Source: Trematomus loennbergii (Eukaryota; Chordata; Actinopteri; Perciformes; Nototheniidae). Taken from it: a stretch of DNA of 64,000 bases. Shown piece by piece: positions 1 through 11,421 of the stretch. The DNA lies in assembly GCA_012861695.1 (NCBI GenBank), contig JAAOOA010000016.1, positions 23,352,494-23,416,493 of the forward strand, in the 5' to 3' direction. The notes under the pieces were generated by a model that was not told the DNA's origin, did no database searches, and saw only the letters and a list, made by a program, of their open reading frames with translations. Position numbers and translations under genes: made by a program. Numbering within the stretch: the first letter of the stretch is position 1; each line of letters begins with the position of its first letter.

Positions 1-135
1 CGTGGTTTACCTGTGCCAGCATAATAGTCTCTTAAAATCTTCAATGCCTGCCGACCATTATCCGCCGCCTCCCTCATTACAAGGGACAAACTTTTGTCAT
101 CAAGAAATTGGATAAGCTCTGCATAAGCCTCTTAA
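1..135 (-). pseudogene. Ty1/copia-type retrotransposon gag fragment, distal to LINE insertion
   Basis: Read on the minus strand, this stretch is open and encodes a gag-like peptide containing 'LIQFLDDKSLSLVMREAAD' and 'ALKILRDYYAG', a pattern I recognise from copia-type gag polyproteins of fish. It continues off the left edge of the window. It is the downstream half of the open frame that starts at 2479; the LINE at about 136-2308 separates the two halves. An in-frame TAA sits right at the LINE junction, and the two halves are not in register across a CTTAA duplication, so at least one extra base change separates them. This is a mobile-element gene, not a host gene. The identification rests on recalled family motifs and is moderately certain. 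Confidence 0.7.
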
Positions 136-2308
136 TTTTTCCTTTCATCGTCCGCCTCTTCACCTGGCCCGAGGGGCACTCTCACAACTGCAAGACTGCT
201 TTGAACATACAGCGTGGGACATATTTGAACAGACAGACTTGGAGGAACACACAGAGGCTGTCTTATCCTACATCAAGTTCTGCACAGACACTGTAACTGT
301 GGAAAAACGCATTCGGGTCTACCCAAACCAAAAACCATGGATGACAAGAGCGGTGCGGTCTCTCCTGAGCTCCCGTGACACAGCCTTCAGGTCAGGGGAC
401 GCAGCCCAGTACAGCACGGCAAGGGCGAACCTGAGGAGAGGCATCAAGGCTGCGAAGGAGGACTACAAGGGAAAAGTGGAGGAGAATTTTGCTCATAACA
501 ACGCGCGGTGCGTTTGGCAGGGCCTTCAACAGCTAACCAACTATAAGGGCAAAACACCTGGCACTACTAGAGCTGACGCCCACCTCGCAGAGGAGCTAAA
601 CCACTTCTTTGCCCGCTTTGAGGCCAGCAGACCCCCCCACTTTTCTACTCTGCCTCTGTCCCTGCAAACTACCAGCTCCATACCACCTCCCACTCTCAAA
701 GAACATCAGGTGAAGCAGACGCTGAGGTCTGTGAACCCTGGAAAAGCCGCAGGACCCGATGGAGTACTCGGCAAAGTACTCAAAACTTGTGCTGACCAGC
801 TTTCAGGGGTCCTGACCAGGATATTCAACCTGTCCCTGTCACAAGCTTGCATCCCATCCTGTCTGAAAACGGCTACCATCATTCCTGTCCCCAAAAAGAC
901 ACCAGTCACAGAGCTCAACGACTACAGGCCCATAGCCCTAACATCGGCGGTGATGAAATGTTTCGAAAGACTGATAGCCGACTACATCAAAGCCAGCCTC
1001 CCACCCTCCCTCGACCCTCATCAGTTTGCCTATAGAGCCAACAGATCCACGGATGATGCCATCGCCACGGTCCTTCACACAGCTGTGAGCCACCTAGAAG
1101 GCCCAGGCAACTATATAAGGATGCTGTTTGTCGATTTTAGCTCAGCTTTTAACACCATCATACCTGACATACTAGTGGAAAAACTGTCAAGCCTAGGTTT
1201 CCCCTCCATCTTATGCGCCTGGATTAATAATTTCCTAACAGACCGTCCTCAGACAGTGAAAATAGGCCCTTATTGCTCCTCCACCCGCACCCTCAGCACT
1301 GGCTCCCCGCAGGGCTGCGTGCTGAGCCCGCTACTCTACACACTCTACACACACGACTGCTCTCCCACCCACCTCTCCAACTCCATTATAAAATTTGCAG
1401 ATGACACCACGGTGGTCGGCCAAATATACAAGGGAGCCGACAAGTCGGCATACAGAGACGAGATCCTGAAGCTGTCTGCGTGGTGTTCAGCCAACAACCT
1501 GAACACAAGCAAAACAAAAGAAATCATCATAGACTTCAGAAAGCACCGTCCAGAACACGCCCCCCTTCACCTCAACGGAGAGAGAGTGGAGAGGGTCTCC
1601 ACTTTTAAGTTCCTGGGGGTTCACATCTCGGAGAGCCTTAGCTGGACAGCACACACCACTGCAGCAGTTAAGAAGGCCCAGCAGCGATTACACTTCCTGA
1701 GGGTGCTTCGGAGAAACCGACTGAACAAGAAGCTGCTGGTGTCCTTCTACCGGGCGACCATCGAGAGCGTGCTGTCATACTCCATCTCTGGGTGGTATGC
1801 AGGATGCTCAGCTGCGGACAAGAAAGCCCTGCAGAGTGATCAGGATGGCAGAGAAAACCATCGGCTGCCCCCTGCCCTCTCTGGAACACATCTCCACCTC
1901 CCGCTGCCGCAACAGAGCTAACAAAATAATAAAGGACAGCTCTCACCCAGGTCACAGTCTGTTCTTCTCCTGCCTTCTGGGAGAAGATACAGGCTTCGAC
2001 TCACGGACAAACAGACTCAAAAACAGTTTCTACCCCTGGGCCGTCAGGCTGCTTAACCACCACACATAATGCAATAACCGTAACCAGTCTCACACATACA
2101 CACACTTTTAATGCACTTTATATACTATTTTTATATCAATATTTTTAACTATTTATTCCCCCGTATGATTGTTTATGGTGTCTGTCCTATGGCCGTGTTT
2201 TTTAGTGTTCTTTATGTGTTTGTATTTTTTGCTCACCGGGACAGAGTTGCACTCTGAATCTCGTTGTACTCTGTGTACAATGACAATAAAAGGCTTTAAC
2301 TTTAACTT
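136..2308 (+). mobile_element. 5'-truncated L2/CR1-like non-LTR retrotransposon (LINE)
   Basis: The element carries the reverse transcriptase half of a jockey/L2-type LINE and lacks its endonuclease half. Its 3' end is typical: a TGTACAATGACAATAAAAGG tail followed by short TTTAACTTAA repeats. A CTTAA direct repeat at 131-135 and 2309-2313 is a plausible target-site duplication. It is inserted antisense into a copia-type gag frame. The reading frame is broken near position 175, where a WPEG motif and the following LQDCFEH motif are in different frames. It breaks again near 1835, and once more near 1990, so the copy is dead. Five-prime truncation is the usual outcome of target-primed reverse transcription. 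Confidence 0.88.
188..2070 (+). pseudogene. LINE reverse transcriptase ORF, frameshifted
   Basis: The longest open stretch, 239-1921, encodes 560 residues with reverse transcriptase motifs in order. These are a 'VDFSSAFNT' motif A with its catalytic Asp near residue 298, 'STGSPQGCVLSPLLY' motif B near residue 360, and 'FADD' motif C near residue 386. A 'FKFLGVHISE' thumb segment and 'YRATIESVLSYSISGWY' follow. The true frame enters from upstream at about 188 without a usable start, because the N-terminal endonuclease region is missing. Near 1835 the frame shifts, and the conserved C-terminal segment ('RMAEKTIGCPLP', then 'RTNRLKNSFYPWAVRLL') lies in another frame up to 2069. The L2 versus CR1 clade assignment is by resemblance only. 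Confidence 0.88.
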
Positions 2309-2479
2309 AACTTCATCTTCCTCAATTATGTCCGTAGGACTCCTTAAAATAGTATTCTTCAGTCCCTGTAAGCGAAGATGGCCCAAGAATTTCGTCTCCC
2401 ACAGTTCATAGTTCTTCTCATCCCCGTCAAACACTAACCGAGACCAGCGGGTACTGGAACCTGCACCCAACCTGCTCAT
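2309..2479 (-). pseudogene. Ty1/copia-type gag N-terminus, cut by LINE insertion
   Basis: The minus-strand frame starts with ATG at 2479-2477 and encodes 'MSRLGAGSSTRWSRLVFDGD' followed by 'NYELWETKFLGHL'. This is the characteristic N-terminus of copia-family gag proteins, which bind template RNA in the virus-like particle. The frame runs into the LINE tail at about 2309 and resumes at 133-1. The start codon is supported by its place 90 bases downstream of the primer-binding site. The element's protease, integrase and reverse transcriptase would lie left of the window. With the frame split by a LINE this copy cannot make a complete polyprotein. Confidence 0.72.
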
Positions 2480-2569
2480 GGCGTTAGCTTAGCTTGCTAA
2501 TCCACCACACGTGCTACGTTGCGACTTTCTATCGGTGGACAAACGCCGGAAATACTTATTTAGGTGTCT

Positions 2570-2583
2570 CTGGGCCCATAACC
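2570..2583 (-). other. Copia-type primer-binding site (half tRNA-iMet)
   Basis: On the plus strand the 14 bases CTGGGCCCATAACC match the anticodon arm of eukaryotic initiator tRNA-Met, with its CAU anticodon. The minus-strand element therefore carries the complement, GGTTATGGGCCCAG. Priming by an internally cleaved half tRNA-iMet is the known mechanism of Drosophila copia. The site abuts the 5' LTR and lies upstream of gag, as expected. This strongly supports the Ty1/copia assignment. Confidence 0.85.
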
Positions 2584-2802
2584 TGTTAGCAGAGTAAGCA
2601 TAACTTCATTGCTGTTTAGCATCCAAATAAGCGAGGAGTAACGAAACATCAGAGACAGTGGCATTTCATTCAACGGGGCCCTCCCATTGGAGGTGTGGCT
2701 TTATTTATACCCATCATTGACCTTTAACCTGTTACGCTATTGGCTTCCAGTCATGCACAACAAATAACACAAATTGGTAACATATTTACCTGAATGTTAA
2801 CA
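2584..2802 (-). mobile_element. Copia-type 5' LTR
   Basis: This 219-bp segment has matching TGTTA...TAACA ends and abuts the primer-binding site. Read on the minus strand it carries a GGGTATAAATAAAG TATA box about 100 bases from its 5' end, consistent with an LTR promoter. Short LTRs of this size are usual for copia elements. The five bases outside the LTR (GCTCT, 2803-2807) would be the target duplication, but the partner lies off the window. Confidence 0.75.
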
Positions 2803-4300
2803 GCTCTGTTAGTTAGGGGGCAGTAGTGAGCTATAATTGCATTATTTAGTTTGAATTAGAAATGTAACATTTTAAATGCAAGGAATGAAGGTGTTTTATC
2901 TGTGAGATGGTGGCTAATTATTGTGTTTTCTTTCTTTTCATAGCTCTTACGTTGGTACGTTGATACTTAATGTATACATGCAAGGGTATACAATAAAAGG
3001 ATACCATCAGTTCGAGAGTATGACCATTATTCAGCTGGGGAGGCTACATACATGTATCTCATAGCAGGAGAATGTCTGCATTCACACACGAAATACTCAT
3101 AGACAGTATACTCCGGGTGATTTACCGTACGGTCAGTACATTATAGTTGGCGTTCCTGGCATGTATGCTACCAAGCTACCGTTCATAGCGTGTATGCTAC
3201 ATAGCTAAACAACAAGGCTACCTAGAGCTAGACATGCTAGGGAAAACATTGTTTTCATGCCAGCTACAATGAATGACCAAACATAGCAGACTACCCGTAT
3301 AAGATTGCAATTGTAAACATGTTCTTGCTAGCCTAGACTAGCTGTTGTTCATAGTAGATTGGCATTTACACTGAACAACTAGCAAACGTAGGTTAGCATA
3401 TTAGCTGGCAAGCTAACTGTGTTGATTAGATAGATAGATTAGATAGATACACACTCCTACCACAACTACTACTAACGAATCTAAAACAACTAAGTTTCTC
3501 TAATATTTTGTGATTTGCATTTGATTTCGTCCAGCCAGATCAGGAAACTCCTGGCGTATCTGGCGGACAACACACACACGGGATGACCCACTCTGATGCC
3601 TCGTCCTAAAAAGCCCCGGCAGCCGCTTACAAAGCTGCGATAGGCAAGATGCCGAAAACGCCTATAAGGGGAGGAATGGATGATATACAGTGTATATATG
3701 TATATTTACGCATGTTCATTTTGTACATTTCTAAAAATAAAGTTTGATGGAAATACTTAGGTAGTAGGCCTATCCTTTCTTCCCTGAATTATTTGCTCCT
3801 ATAACATATCATTCATATAGCAAACCATGATTTGATTTCTCATCACAGTAGTAGTTTATTACAGGTACAAATAACTTACTCTTCTATAACAACAGTTGTA
3901 GGTACAGTTCGGTTAGTTAGCGTATAAAAATATACGGCTGTACCGAGGCCATTATAAGACTGTTGTTCCGCTGAGAGCGAGCCGAAAAAAGCACTGTTAG
4001 ACATGGGCGGAGCCTCTCTGGTGGTTGACTAATCAGAACAGAGTGGCCGAGCTGACCAATCGGAGCACACTGGCTCACAGGGAGGGGGGGGGCAAGAGCT
4101 CCAACGAGCCGTTTAGTGGAGAGAGTGAATACTGCTGAATACACATACTTTACAGAGATGCTGTATGCAAAACCAATGTGAGTTTGGAAAATTGCACAGT
4201 ATAAATCTATTTTAGTATACCTCAACAATGGAATTATGATCAGTGGAAATGGCCATGACACCTCTCCTTTAACACTCAACTCAAACCTAATACTGTGTAG
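2803..4300. other. Intergenic DNA with no recognised gene; unidentified mid-repetitive sequence
   Basis: No convincing coding region is seen. The stretch is AT-rich with scattered TAGC/GCTA-rich words (3170-3420) and a degenerate GATA run at 3425-3449. Positions 3950-4275 look like a dispersed repeat: a CG-rich core with a poly-G run, followed by AATTATGATCAGTGGAAATGG and a TCTCCTTTAA end. I could not find its partner end. Confidence 0.4.
3425..3449. repeat. Degenerate (GATA)n microsatellite
   Basis: About six GATA/GATTA units occur in tandem. Confidence 0.8.
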
Positions 4301-4964
4301 AAATAAAAAGGTTTTTAATGTGATTGCTATTATTCAGCATGTTATTGTAACTCTAAGTGTAAATGTTGAGCTTCATAGCATTTCTTATCATTTGTGACAG
4401 GACTGAACCGAGTGTATGTCTTTATCATTGTTTGATGTATTTGTACACGGCCTTCACCAAAGCTTATTGTCGGTTCATAATGGTCCACTTTTTTTACCTT
4501 CAGGGCTCGGTTGCTTGCTCAAGGAAAGATAATGAGTGTAAAGGCTTCCATTGCTGGTAATAAAAATGAAAAAGAATAATTGATGAAGTGCTATCGTTTA
4601 TGCTAGAATACATATTTATTGATATACTTTGCTCTTTGTGAGTAAGGTTACATGTAATAGTTTTAGGCCAATGATATTTAAGTATATACCAAAGCATTCT
4701 GACATATAAGACATAGGTTGGATGGGAATAAAGATCATCATTTAACTTGCCTAAAACTAGCACCAGTCAACAGCTTGTGGTGTGCGATCCTGTGCTCTAT
4801 ACACTTTTAGTACTCAACCATTTAACCATTACTCCTGACTATAATTTTCATAAATGAGCTTCTGCTGAAAGCATCCTTGCTGTGCCTTTTTGATGATGGA
4901 AGTGATGTTCTTCTCCTTCTTGAGGTCCTGGGTGTTGTGATGGGGGCAGGCAGGGCTGCGTTGT

Positions 4965-5225
4965 TTAAAATTCCACAACTATTTCCACTGTATCAGAGCG
5001 TTGAGCTTTAACATGTTCTCACCGCACCAAGTTACCAGATGATCTATATCCCACCTGTAGTCAGACCAATCCCCACAGAGATGAGTCCAATGAGGGTGGT
5101 GTGTGGTACCCAGCTGTACGTCCTGCTTCCTGTCAAACAGGAAATCAGGTAAGTGCAGCTGGGAGAGTCCTGTAGCAGAGCCGGGATGATGGTGTCAAAG
5201 GCAGAGCTGAAGTCCACATCAGGAT
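4965..5225 (-). pseudogene. Degenerate LINE reverse transcriptase fragment
   Basis: Read on the minus strand from about 5215, the sequence encodes 'VDFSSAFDTIIPALLQDS', which is reverse transcriptase motif A of a jockey-type LINE. Recognisable remnants follow (a 'LISCLTGSR' stretch and 'STLIHSD'-like residues), interrupted by stops and frame changes. The flanks, 4300-4960 and 5230-6600, show no gene. This is an old fragment from a family different from the 136-2308 copy. Confidence 0.65.
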
Positions 5226-6606
5226 CCTGGCGTAGAGTGTGTTTGTAACCTGTATGCTACTGATAACGTTATCTTCACTTAGTTTTCTGTTCAACTGACC
5301 ATAGCAGTTTAGATACTTGCAGACATGTTTACCTAACTAATGTTGCAAGAAATCTGTCAAGCATTTTTGTTAAATATATGCAAGATCCAGAGACTAACGT
5401 TTATTTCCTTAAAGTGTGGGTCAATCACCTTTTTGGTGATCAGTTAATTTGTATTCATCTGTCGAGCATAATAGCTCACCATGAATACCCGCTGTTTGCT
5501 AGCTCTATATTTTGTGCGATGAGAATTATGCTTTTGTTACTCCTTTAAAGTAATTTTATTTGTTATGAAAATGATACTTACTTCTGTTAGAAATACAGTT
5601 TTGGGTATAATTGTTTGATATGTACTTTTACATTGTTACTCAAGGCAACAGCTACACCAAGTGGCCAGGTGAAGGAAGATAACTTTTCAAATTAGGTGAC
5701 ATTAACTTTATTGATAGGCCAAACCGGAAGTTAGCATCACAAGGGGTCCCTCAACATAAAGCAATGTCATTTCCTGATTGGATTACAGTATATTGCAGAA
5801 AATAAGATTCAAGACAAGTGGGAAACATGGGGTCTATTGAGATTGCCTCAGCCAGGCTGATTAGGCAATTTCAAGAACTGAAGTTTTCTACACTTTTGGC
5901 CACACTGCTCAGAAGCTGGCACTGAGTCTATTCTGTATAGTCATATATTTTTGTATTGACAATCACTTTTATATTTTTACAGCCTTTAAAAAATAAGTTT
6001 AATAATTCAAATGCATGTTTTCAGAATAATTAAGAAATGCTGGAAATTCTAGCTGCTGATGTTAAACAACTTTGTGTAATCACAAGGGATTGGCATCAAA
6101 AGGTGTTCTGGGTCTGTGTGTGGATAACTGTACATGCATGTGAGGTAAGCCTCATCAAAGTAAAGGATTGAGGATTCAAGTTTTCGAGGATTTAAGATTC
6201 GAGGAACATTTACAGACAATATGCAACTGTGATGGGTCCCAAAGTTGGGAACAATACAGAAATCTGTAAAACAGAGATAATCAAAGATTACGAAGAAAGA
6301 TTTAGAAACACCACACAAATAGGCATCTTTAAACTAAATAACTTCTTAACATTTTTAAATGATTTTAACAGTTCTGTAAAATGTTATCTTTCTGTTTTAC
6401 CGCAGTAACAATAAAGCAATATCCATTCATTTATACCTGTAGTGGCAACAAATCTATACTGTGCAAAGTAATTCAACATAACACCTGGCGATCTTCGACT
6501 GCCTGCAAGACTATAACGAGGAAAAATAAAAACATTTCACCCAATGCGCAGGGTCTAAACTGCCTGCAAGACTTTACTCTGGTAAAATAAAATAAAACAC
6601 CTGTCG
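5226..6606. other. Intergenic AT-rich DNA, nothing recognised
   Basis: I see no coding frame with protein-like composition, no RNA gene and no clear repeat boundary. Several short words recall dispersed fish repeats, but none could be bounded. Confidence 0.4.
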
Positions 6607-6975
6607 TAAGAAGAAGAAGATATACTTTATTCATCCCTTATAGGGACATTTCTTTCCCCACTCTGTTGTGTTTACACACATTACACACACATATACATGC
6701 AGAAACACAGAGATATACATGCACACACACAACCAAATGCAGATAGGAGAAGTGGCAGAGAGGGTGCCAGGTTCCCGGCGCCAAGGGAGCAGTTTTTAGG
6801 TTAGGTGCCTTGCTCAAGGGCACCTCGGCAGTGGCCTTGGAGGTGAACTGGCACCTCTCCAGCTACCAGCTCCCTCCATATTATGTTTTTTGGTCCGATC
6901 GGGACGTGAACCAGCGACCCTTCGGTTCCAAGACCAAGTCCCTACAGACTGAGCCACTGCCACAGGCCGACACAG
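6607..6975 (-). mobile_element. tRNA-derived SINE with LINE-type tail
   Basis: On the minus strand the element begins near 6970 with a tRNA-like head. A box A-like GGCTCAGTCTG lies at about 6949-6958, and a box B-like GGTTCACGTCC at 6902-6912. The body contains a conserved block ending CCTTGAGCAAGGCACC. Its 3' end reads CCCTATAAGGGATGAATAAA and then a (CTT)n run, the kind of tail shared with L2-type LINEs. Box A and box B are on the same strand at normal tRNA spacing, unlike the satellite tRNA-like segments further right. It is probably retrotransposed by a partner LINE. Confidence 0.75.
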
Positions 6976-7978
6976 TCTGGAGTTTCTTAGTTTTGAAAGT
7001 AATGACCAAAACAATAGAGAACTATCTTTATAAAATATCCAAAATTAAGTTTACCTGAATTTGTAATTGTATAATTTATACCAACTAATAACCTGTGAAG
7101 AACGCAGAGCATTCAGTCCTCCGTCATCAGACTGCCACTTGAGGAGAGGCCGGAAGTGTCCACCTTGAATATGCTGCTGACATTTATATGTTTCTACACA
7201 AATAATATAAACAATTATGTAAACTACGTCATCACATATAAGATAAAGCCTTGAAAACTAAATGTTCAACTAAAAATTCAAACAACTGTTGCACAATTTT
7301 GGGTCTACCACACAGTAGACTACAATTAGCAACTGGAGGGTTGTAAACAAACAACATTGAAACTAATGTTACAATAAGCAGGGCCGGTTCTAGACATTTT
7401 GGTGCCCTCGGCGAGATTATGATTTGGTGCTCCCCACCCCTCCAAGCATACACAATAGAATATATAAAGAATAAATGAAAAATCTCTACAAAAGACCAAT
7501 ACACTACAAAAACTGAAACGTATTGACATGTTGGTTATATACATAAAGAAGGTTTCAAATGTATTCATTATTGTATGAACATGTTTTAATTGGGGGTGGA
7601 TGTCATATCCTCTAGGGGGTCCCCGGAAAGATCCATTTTAACATTTGAAAGTAAAATGCTTCAATCTGGTGCACTTTGAGCAGAATTACTAGAGACTAGA
7701 TCTTTAAACACCCATATGAAAAAAGATCGGTTTACATTTTAATAATCAAATAAGTATGTGAACATAACCAATAACCTACCATAGCCAATAACACATAAAT
7801 GTGACTCATTTTATTTTTGTTGTTCATTTATATCTTATTTTACCTAGTTAACATTTATTTATTCATGCATTTTTTTTAATATCTCCAGTTTTAAACGATA
7901 TTTTTGGTTTACTCTCCTATAGTATACAATAGCCACCAAGTACTTTGCCGTACTTAGTGCCCAGCACTCACCCCATGG

Positions 7979-8348
7979 AACTAAGTACAGATGGCGTTCA
8001 CACCGGAATAAGATCCCAGAGGGAAGATTACGCAAATGAAGCCGCTGACGTCACTTCTTCTTCTGCTTTGGGTTTACTGGCAGGCCACAAACCACTTCAC
8101 GGCGTATACTGCCACCCAGTTGGGGACTGGCTTCAGTAGAAGCTGGACTCCCAGATGAACCGCTCCAGAGTTCACTAGCAAGCGGTCCGAGACCACCTAT
8201 TTTAGCGGACCAGAGTTCGGTTGTTTAGTTCACTTAAGAGGTCTCGGACTGTGTTCACACCAACCCAAACGAACCGCACCAAGCGGCTAAACGCACCAGG
8301 GTTCGATTCAACCGGACTATAAAAGGCTGGTGTGAATGCGACCTTAGA
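7979..8348. mobile_element. MITE nested in the hAT-like element
   Basis: The ends are imperfect inverted repeats: CTAAG followed by GCGTTCACACCGG on the left, and CTGGTGTGAATGC followed by CTTAG on the right. No coding capacity is seen. The block 8150-8345 repeats the words TTCACACC and CGAACCGCACC. I could not assign a superfamily. Confidence 0.5.
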
Positions 8349-8432
8349 CTAAAGTGAACTATCTAAACACTCAGAGTCCTTTACCTCACTGAGCTGTAGT
8401 TATCAGCCTTAATCCAACAACACCGATGCGCG

Positions 8433-8458
8433 CCCTCTCTCTCTCTCTCTCTCTCTCT
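8433..8458. repeat. (CT)n microsatellite
   Basis: About 13 CT dinucleotides occur in tandem. Confidence 0.9.
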
Positions 8459-8720
8459 TGCTCACTCGGAGGCTCGCTCGCACTGATAAGTCAACATCCC
8501 CCTTTCATCACTTACAGCTCCCATCGTACAGGACAAATTAAAAGTGTAACCGGGGTGGAAAGGGTGTTACCTTGACTTAATTATGAATGTTGTTACATCA
8601 AGGCTGAAAATCAGGATGAACCAAACAGTCAAAAACATGTTTTCCCTCCCAGACCTACCAGCGCAGCGCCCCCCAAAACCGGCCCTGACAATAAGCATTC
8701 CATTCAGTTATAACCCCTAG

Positions 8721-9332
8721 ATTCCACCGGTCCGTCTGCGCCGCGTTACGGCCGCGTTACGGCTGCGCAGCGGCATTCACAGCGATCGCGGCCACTCTAG
8801 TCAATGGGTGCTATTCCCCAGACGCGCCGCGTTACGGCTAGAAGCGTCCCAGAAGCGACTCAGCGCTGGGCTCCTCTAAAAATAGGATGCAAGTCTATTT
8901 TAGACGCGAGGCGTTGCATAGCGCCGGGCAGGAAGTGGACCGGTCAGAGCATCCAGTCAATCCCAAAATAAACTAATTTTGCAGACCCTATCCCTCCGTA
9001 GTCGGAGGTGAAATGCCAGCGTTCTCCTCCGGTTTACAGGCACTGTGTAAATTATAGAATAATTATGATGATGAATGCATTTTTTTACCACTAAAATACA
9101 GCAACACATCTTTGATTAATGTCGTTTATAACTGGAATATTACAATTATTATTAACTTTGTCTGCACAAAGTAGCCTGTCCAGGAAATATGCCCAAATCA
9201 ACTAAAACTGCGAGCCGGCACGCAAGACGCTCCGCTTCTGAAACGCGCCCGGTGGGTTATTTATGACGCTGGAGGAGGTCGGACCAAAACCGCGGCGCAG
9301 CCGTGACGCGGCGCAGACGGACCCGGTGGATG
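8721..9332. mobile_element. GC-rich foldback MITE
   Basis: The two ends are long imperfect inverted repeats. The left starts CCACCGGTCCGTCTGCGCCG and the right is the complement of CCACCGGGTCCGTCTGCGCC. Both continue into repeated CGCGTTACGGC/CGCGTCACGGC units. The centre is AT-rich and carries no frame. The element abuts the left edge of the tRNA-like satellite. Confidence 0.7.
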
Positions 9333-9377
9333 TGACAAATGAGTTGACACAATATGGTTTTATTATTAAATGTAGTA

Positions 9378-9487
9378 TTTATTTGGTTTTGCATTTATTC
9401 TACATGCATTTGTCATTTTTAATCCTCCATATTCTTTATCCACTATGCATTTATGGATTGGAAGAACGATACATTTCCTTTCATTCC
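9378..9487 (+). repeat. tRNA-like satellite, leftmost partial monomer
   Basis: The segment matches the part of the satellite monomer running from TTTATTTGGTTTTGCATTTA through CCATATTCTTTATCCAC to TTATTCCTT. It is the left remnant of the array. The array continues at 11938 after the hAT-like insertion. Confidence 0.75.
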
Positions 9488-10113
9488 TTCAGGGGTACTC
9501 AAACTTTTTTGTTAAAGGTCCACTTGTGAATTTTATACAAGGTCAATGGTCCGGATCAATGCCAGTAAAGACATACACACACACATTCAATACATACATA
9601 CAGTATGATGGCTTGAACTAGTGGGAAAAATGGCACTGTTTGTCTGTAGTCAATGCCTTGAACCTCGGCAAAAATGGCATTAGAAGTATTAGAAAGTCAA
9701 GGTAAACTTGCGGTTAACTTGCGGTCTGCAATGCGTGTCACGCTCGCACACACAAGTAAATATATATGCACGTTCATTCTCACAACGCGTCAGACACAAG
9801 AAAATATACATTAAAGGGGACATATCATGCAAAATGCACTTTGTGATGTCTTTTATACATAAATATGTGTCCCCGGTGTGTCGGGGGAACTCACGCAGCG
9901 TCAGAAAATAAAACCCTCTCTCTTTTCCTCCGTACCCACATCTTTTAAAAACAGGGGTACAGCGAGCGGATACAGATTTACGACCGATCTGACGTCAAAT
10001 CGGCAGCGGACCCACAGAAAATTGCTATCAGAAACAATGCCTGACGTGTTTTGGACGTAATCTCGTCTTTGTTTACATTAGCAAGCCTCGCTAACACTCA
10101 GAGCTAACCTGTA

Positions 10114-11421
10114 GGGAGACCAGGTACAGTTGCAACACGGGTTGGTTGTAACACCTTCAATATCTCCAATCACAAACAAGCTAGAGTGATGAAACTCACT
10201 CTGCACATGCGCAGATAGATGGTCAGATCGCTGAGAAAAAAAGGAGCCACATTTGAATTTCTCGCGTACGATATCAGCAAAAGTGTGTTTCTGAGGTAAA
10301 ATATTAACAAAAATGATATGATGTATTTTTTGGATACTGTCTTGAGTTCAAATGTCTAGGAATCCAAACTAGTATTATTAGAATCACTGTTTTGTAAGCT
10401 ACAAATATAACTAGCTAAATATGGGTCAAGCTTGCAATCAGGCAGGTTCACAGGGGGTGAAAGCAAGACTGGTGGTCCTGGGACGGTTGTAACGGGACGG
10501 TTGTAACATGGCACATTTACAATGATGGCTCATTTGCTTGAATGATCAATTGTTCATTCAAGCATACAGTTGTATTGTTGATTGGTGTGCATTGTCCCTG
10601 TAAAAATAAACAGAATAAAATACTGTACAGTAGGCCTAAAGTGTGTGTGTGTGTTTACAGTATGCCAAATGTCAGAAAGAGGAAGACAGACAGGGGAGTG
10701 CCACTTGCTCTGCTGCAAAGGGCCTCAAATGAAGTTGAGAAGGGCAAATCATTCAGGGAAGTGGCAAAGTCCCTGGATATATGCCATGTCACCCTGTACC
10801 GGTTCCATACAAAGAGGCTGAGGTTGGAGAGTCAGGGATCACAAACACCCCAAGAGTAGGCTACTGGACACCAAAGAAGGTGTTCTCAACAGAGCAGGAG
10901 ATGCTTTTGAGAGACTATCTGATGGAGGCAGCTGATTTATACTATGGTCTCAGCTCAAAGGATGTAGGTCTACATAATTAAGGTAGAAGCACCTCTCAGA
11001 GAACAGTTTAATCCTTCACAGAGGATGATGCTGTGTGTGTTATCTGTTATCCTGTTCATTGTTCATTGTTTGTTGGAGGATGTGTGAAACCCCATTCAAA
11101 TCTTGTTGCCTTAGAATTTGACAGCTTTCCCTATTTGTTGTCATGTAGTGTGAAAAAAGGTAACCGTTATTAACATGTTACAACCGTGCCTGGCATGTGC
11201 TACAACTGTCCCTGTACACAAGGACAGTTGTAACAGTTGAGGTTTTTTTTTTAAATACATTTTCCAACCTGTACTTATTTCATAAAAACATCTTAAATAC
11301 ATTGTTTCAGTAGCTGACATATTGATAATGTATAATATAGCAAAATGGCTATCCTATTGTAAATGTTTTTTTACTTATTGGGGAAAAGCCCAAAAAGTGT
11401 TGCAACTGTCCCTGGTCTCCC
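10114..11421 (+). mobile_element. pogo-like Tc1/mariner element, internally deleted (core of nest 1)
   Basis: The 25-bp terminal inverted repeats begin GGGAGACCAGG and continue with ACAGTTGCAACAC at both ends, with one mismatch. They are flanked by TA (10112-10113 and 11422-11423), the target duplication of the Tc1/mariner superfamily. At 1308 bp it is shorter than an autonomous pogo-like element. Only the N-terminal part of a transposase remains. GTTGTAAC words recur in both orientations near the two ends. Confidence 0.8.
10662..10975 (+). pseudogene. pogo-like transposase N-terminus, frameshifted and truncated
   Basis: From the ATG at 10662 the frame encodes 'MPNVRKRKTDRG' followed by 'EKGKSFREVAKSLDICHVTL'. 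This is a helix-turn-helix DNA-binding region of the type that opens pogo/Tigger-like transposases. A +1 frameshift near 10850 ends this frame at a TAG. The matching continuation 'PRVGYWTPKKVFSTEQEMLL' and 'YLMEAADLYYGLSSKDV' lies in the next frame and stops about 10981. The DDE catalytic domain is absent. The bases just before the ATG (GTGTTTACAG) resemble a 3' splice site, so the start could be an exon border. Confidence 0.75.

Larger units (their letters stand above)
7379..8687. mobile_element. hAT-like DNA transposon with perfect 8-bp target duplication
   Basis: The ends are inverted repeats: CAGGGCCGGTT at the left and AACCGGCCCTG at the right. They are flanked by the perfect 8-bp direct repeat ACAATAAG at 7371-7378 and 8688-8695, which is diagnostic of hAT insertion. 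No transposase frame survives, so it is non-autonomous or internally deleted. The interior at 7600-7720 shares a module (AATCTGGTGCACTTTGAG) with 15700-15830 and 55185-55310. A smaller MITE lies inside, at about 7979-8348. Confidence 0.88.

Noticed and set aside
3917..4279. 120-residue minus-strand open frame
   Set aside because: Composition is not protein-like and it lies in a dispersed repeat with no family resemblance.
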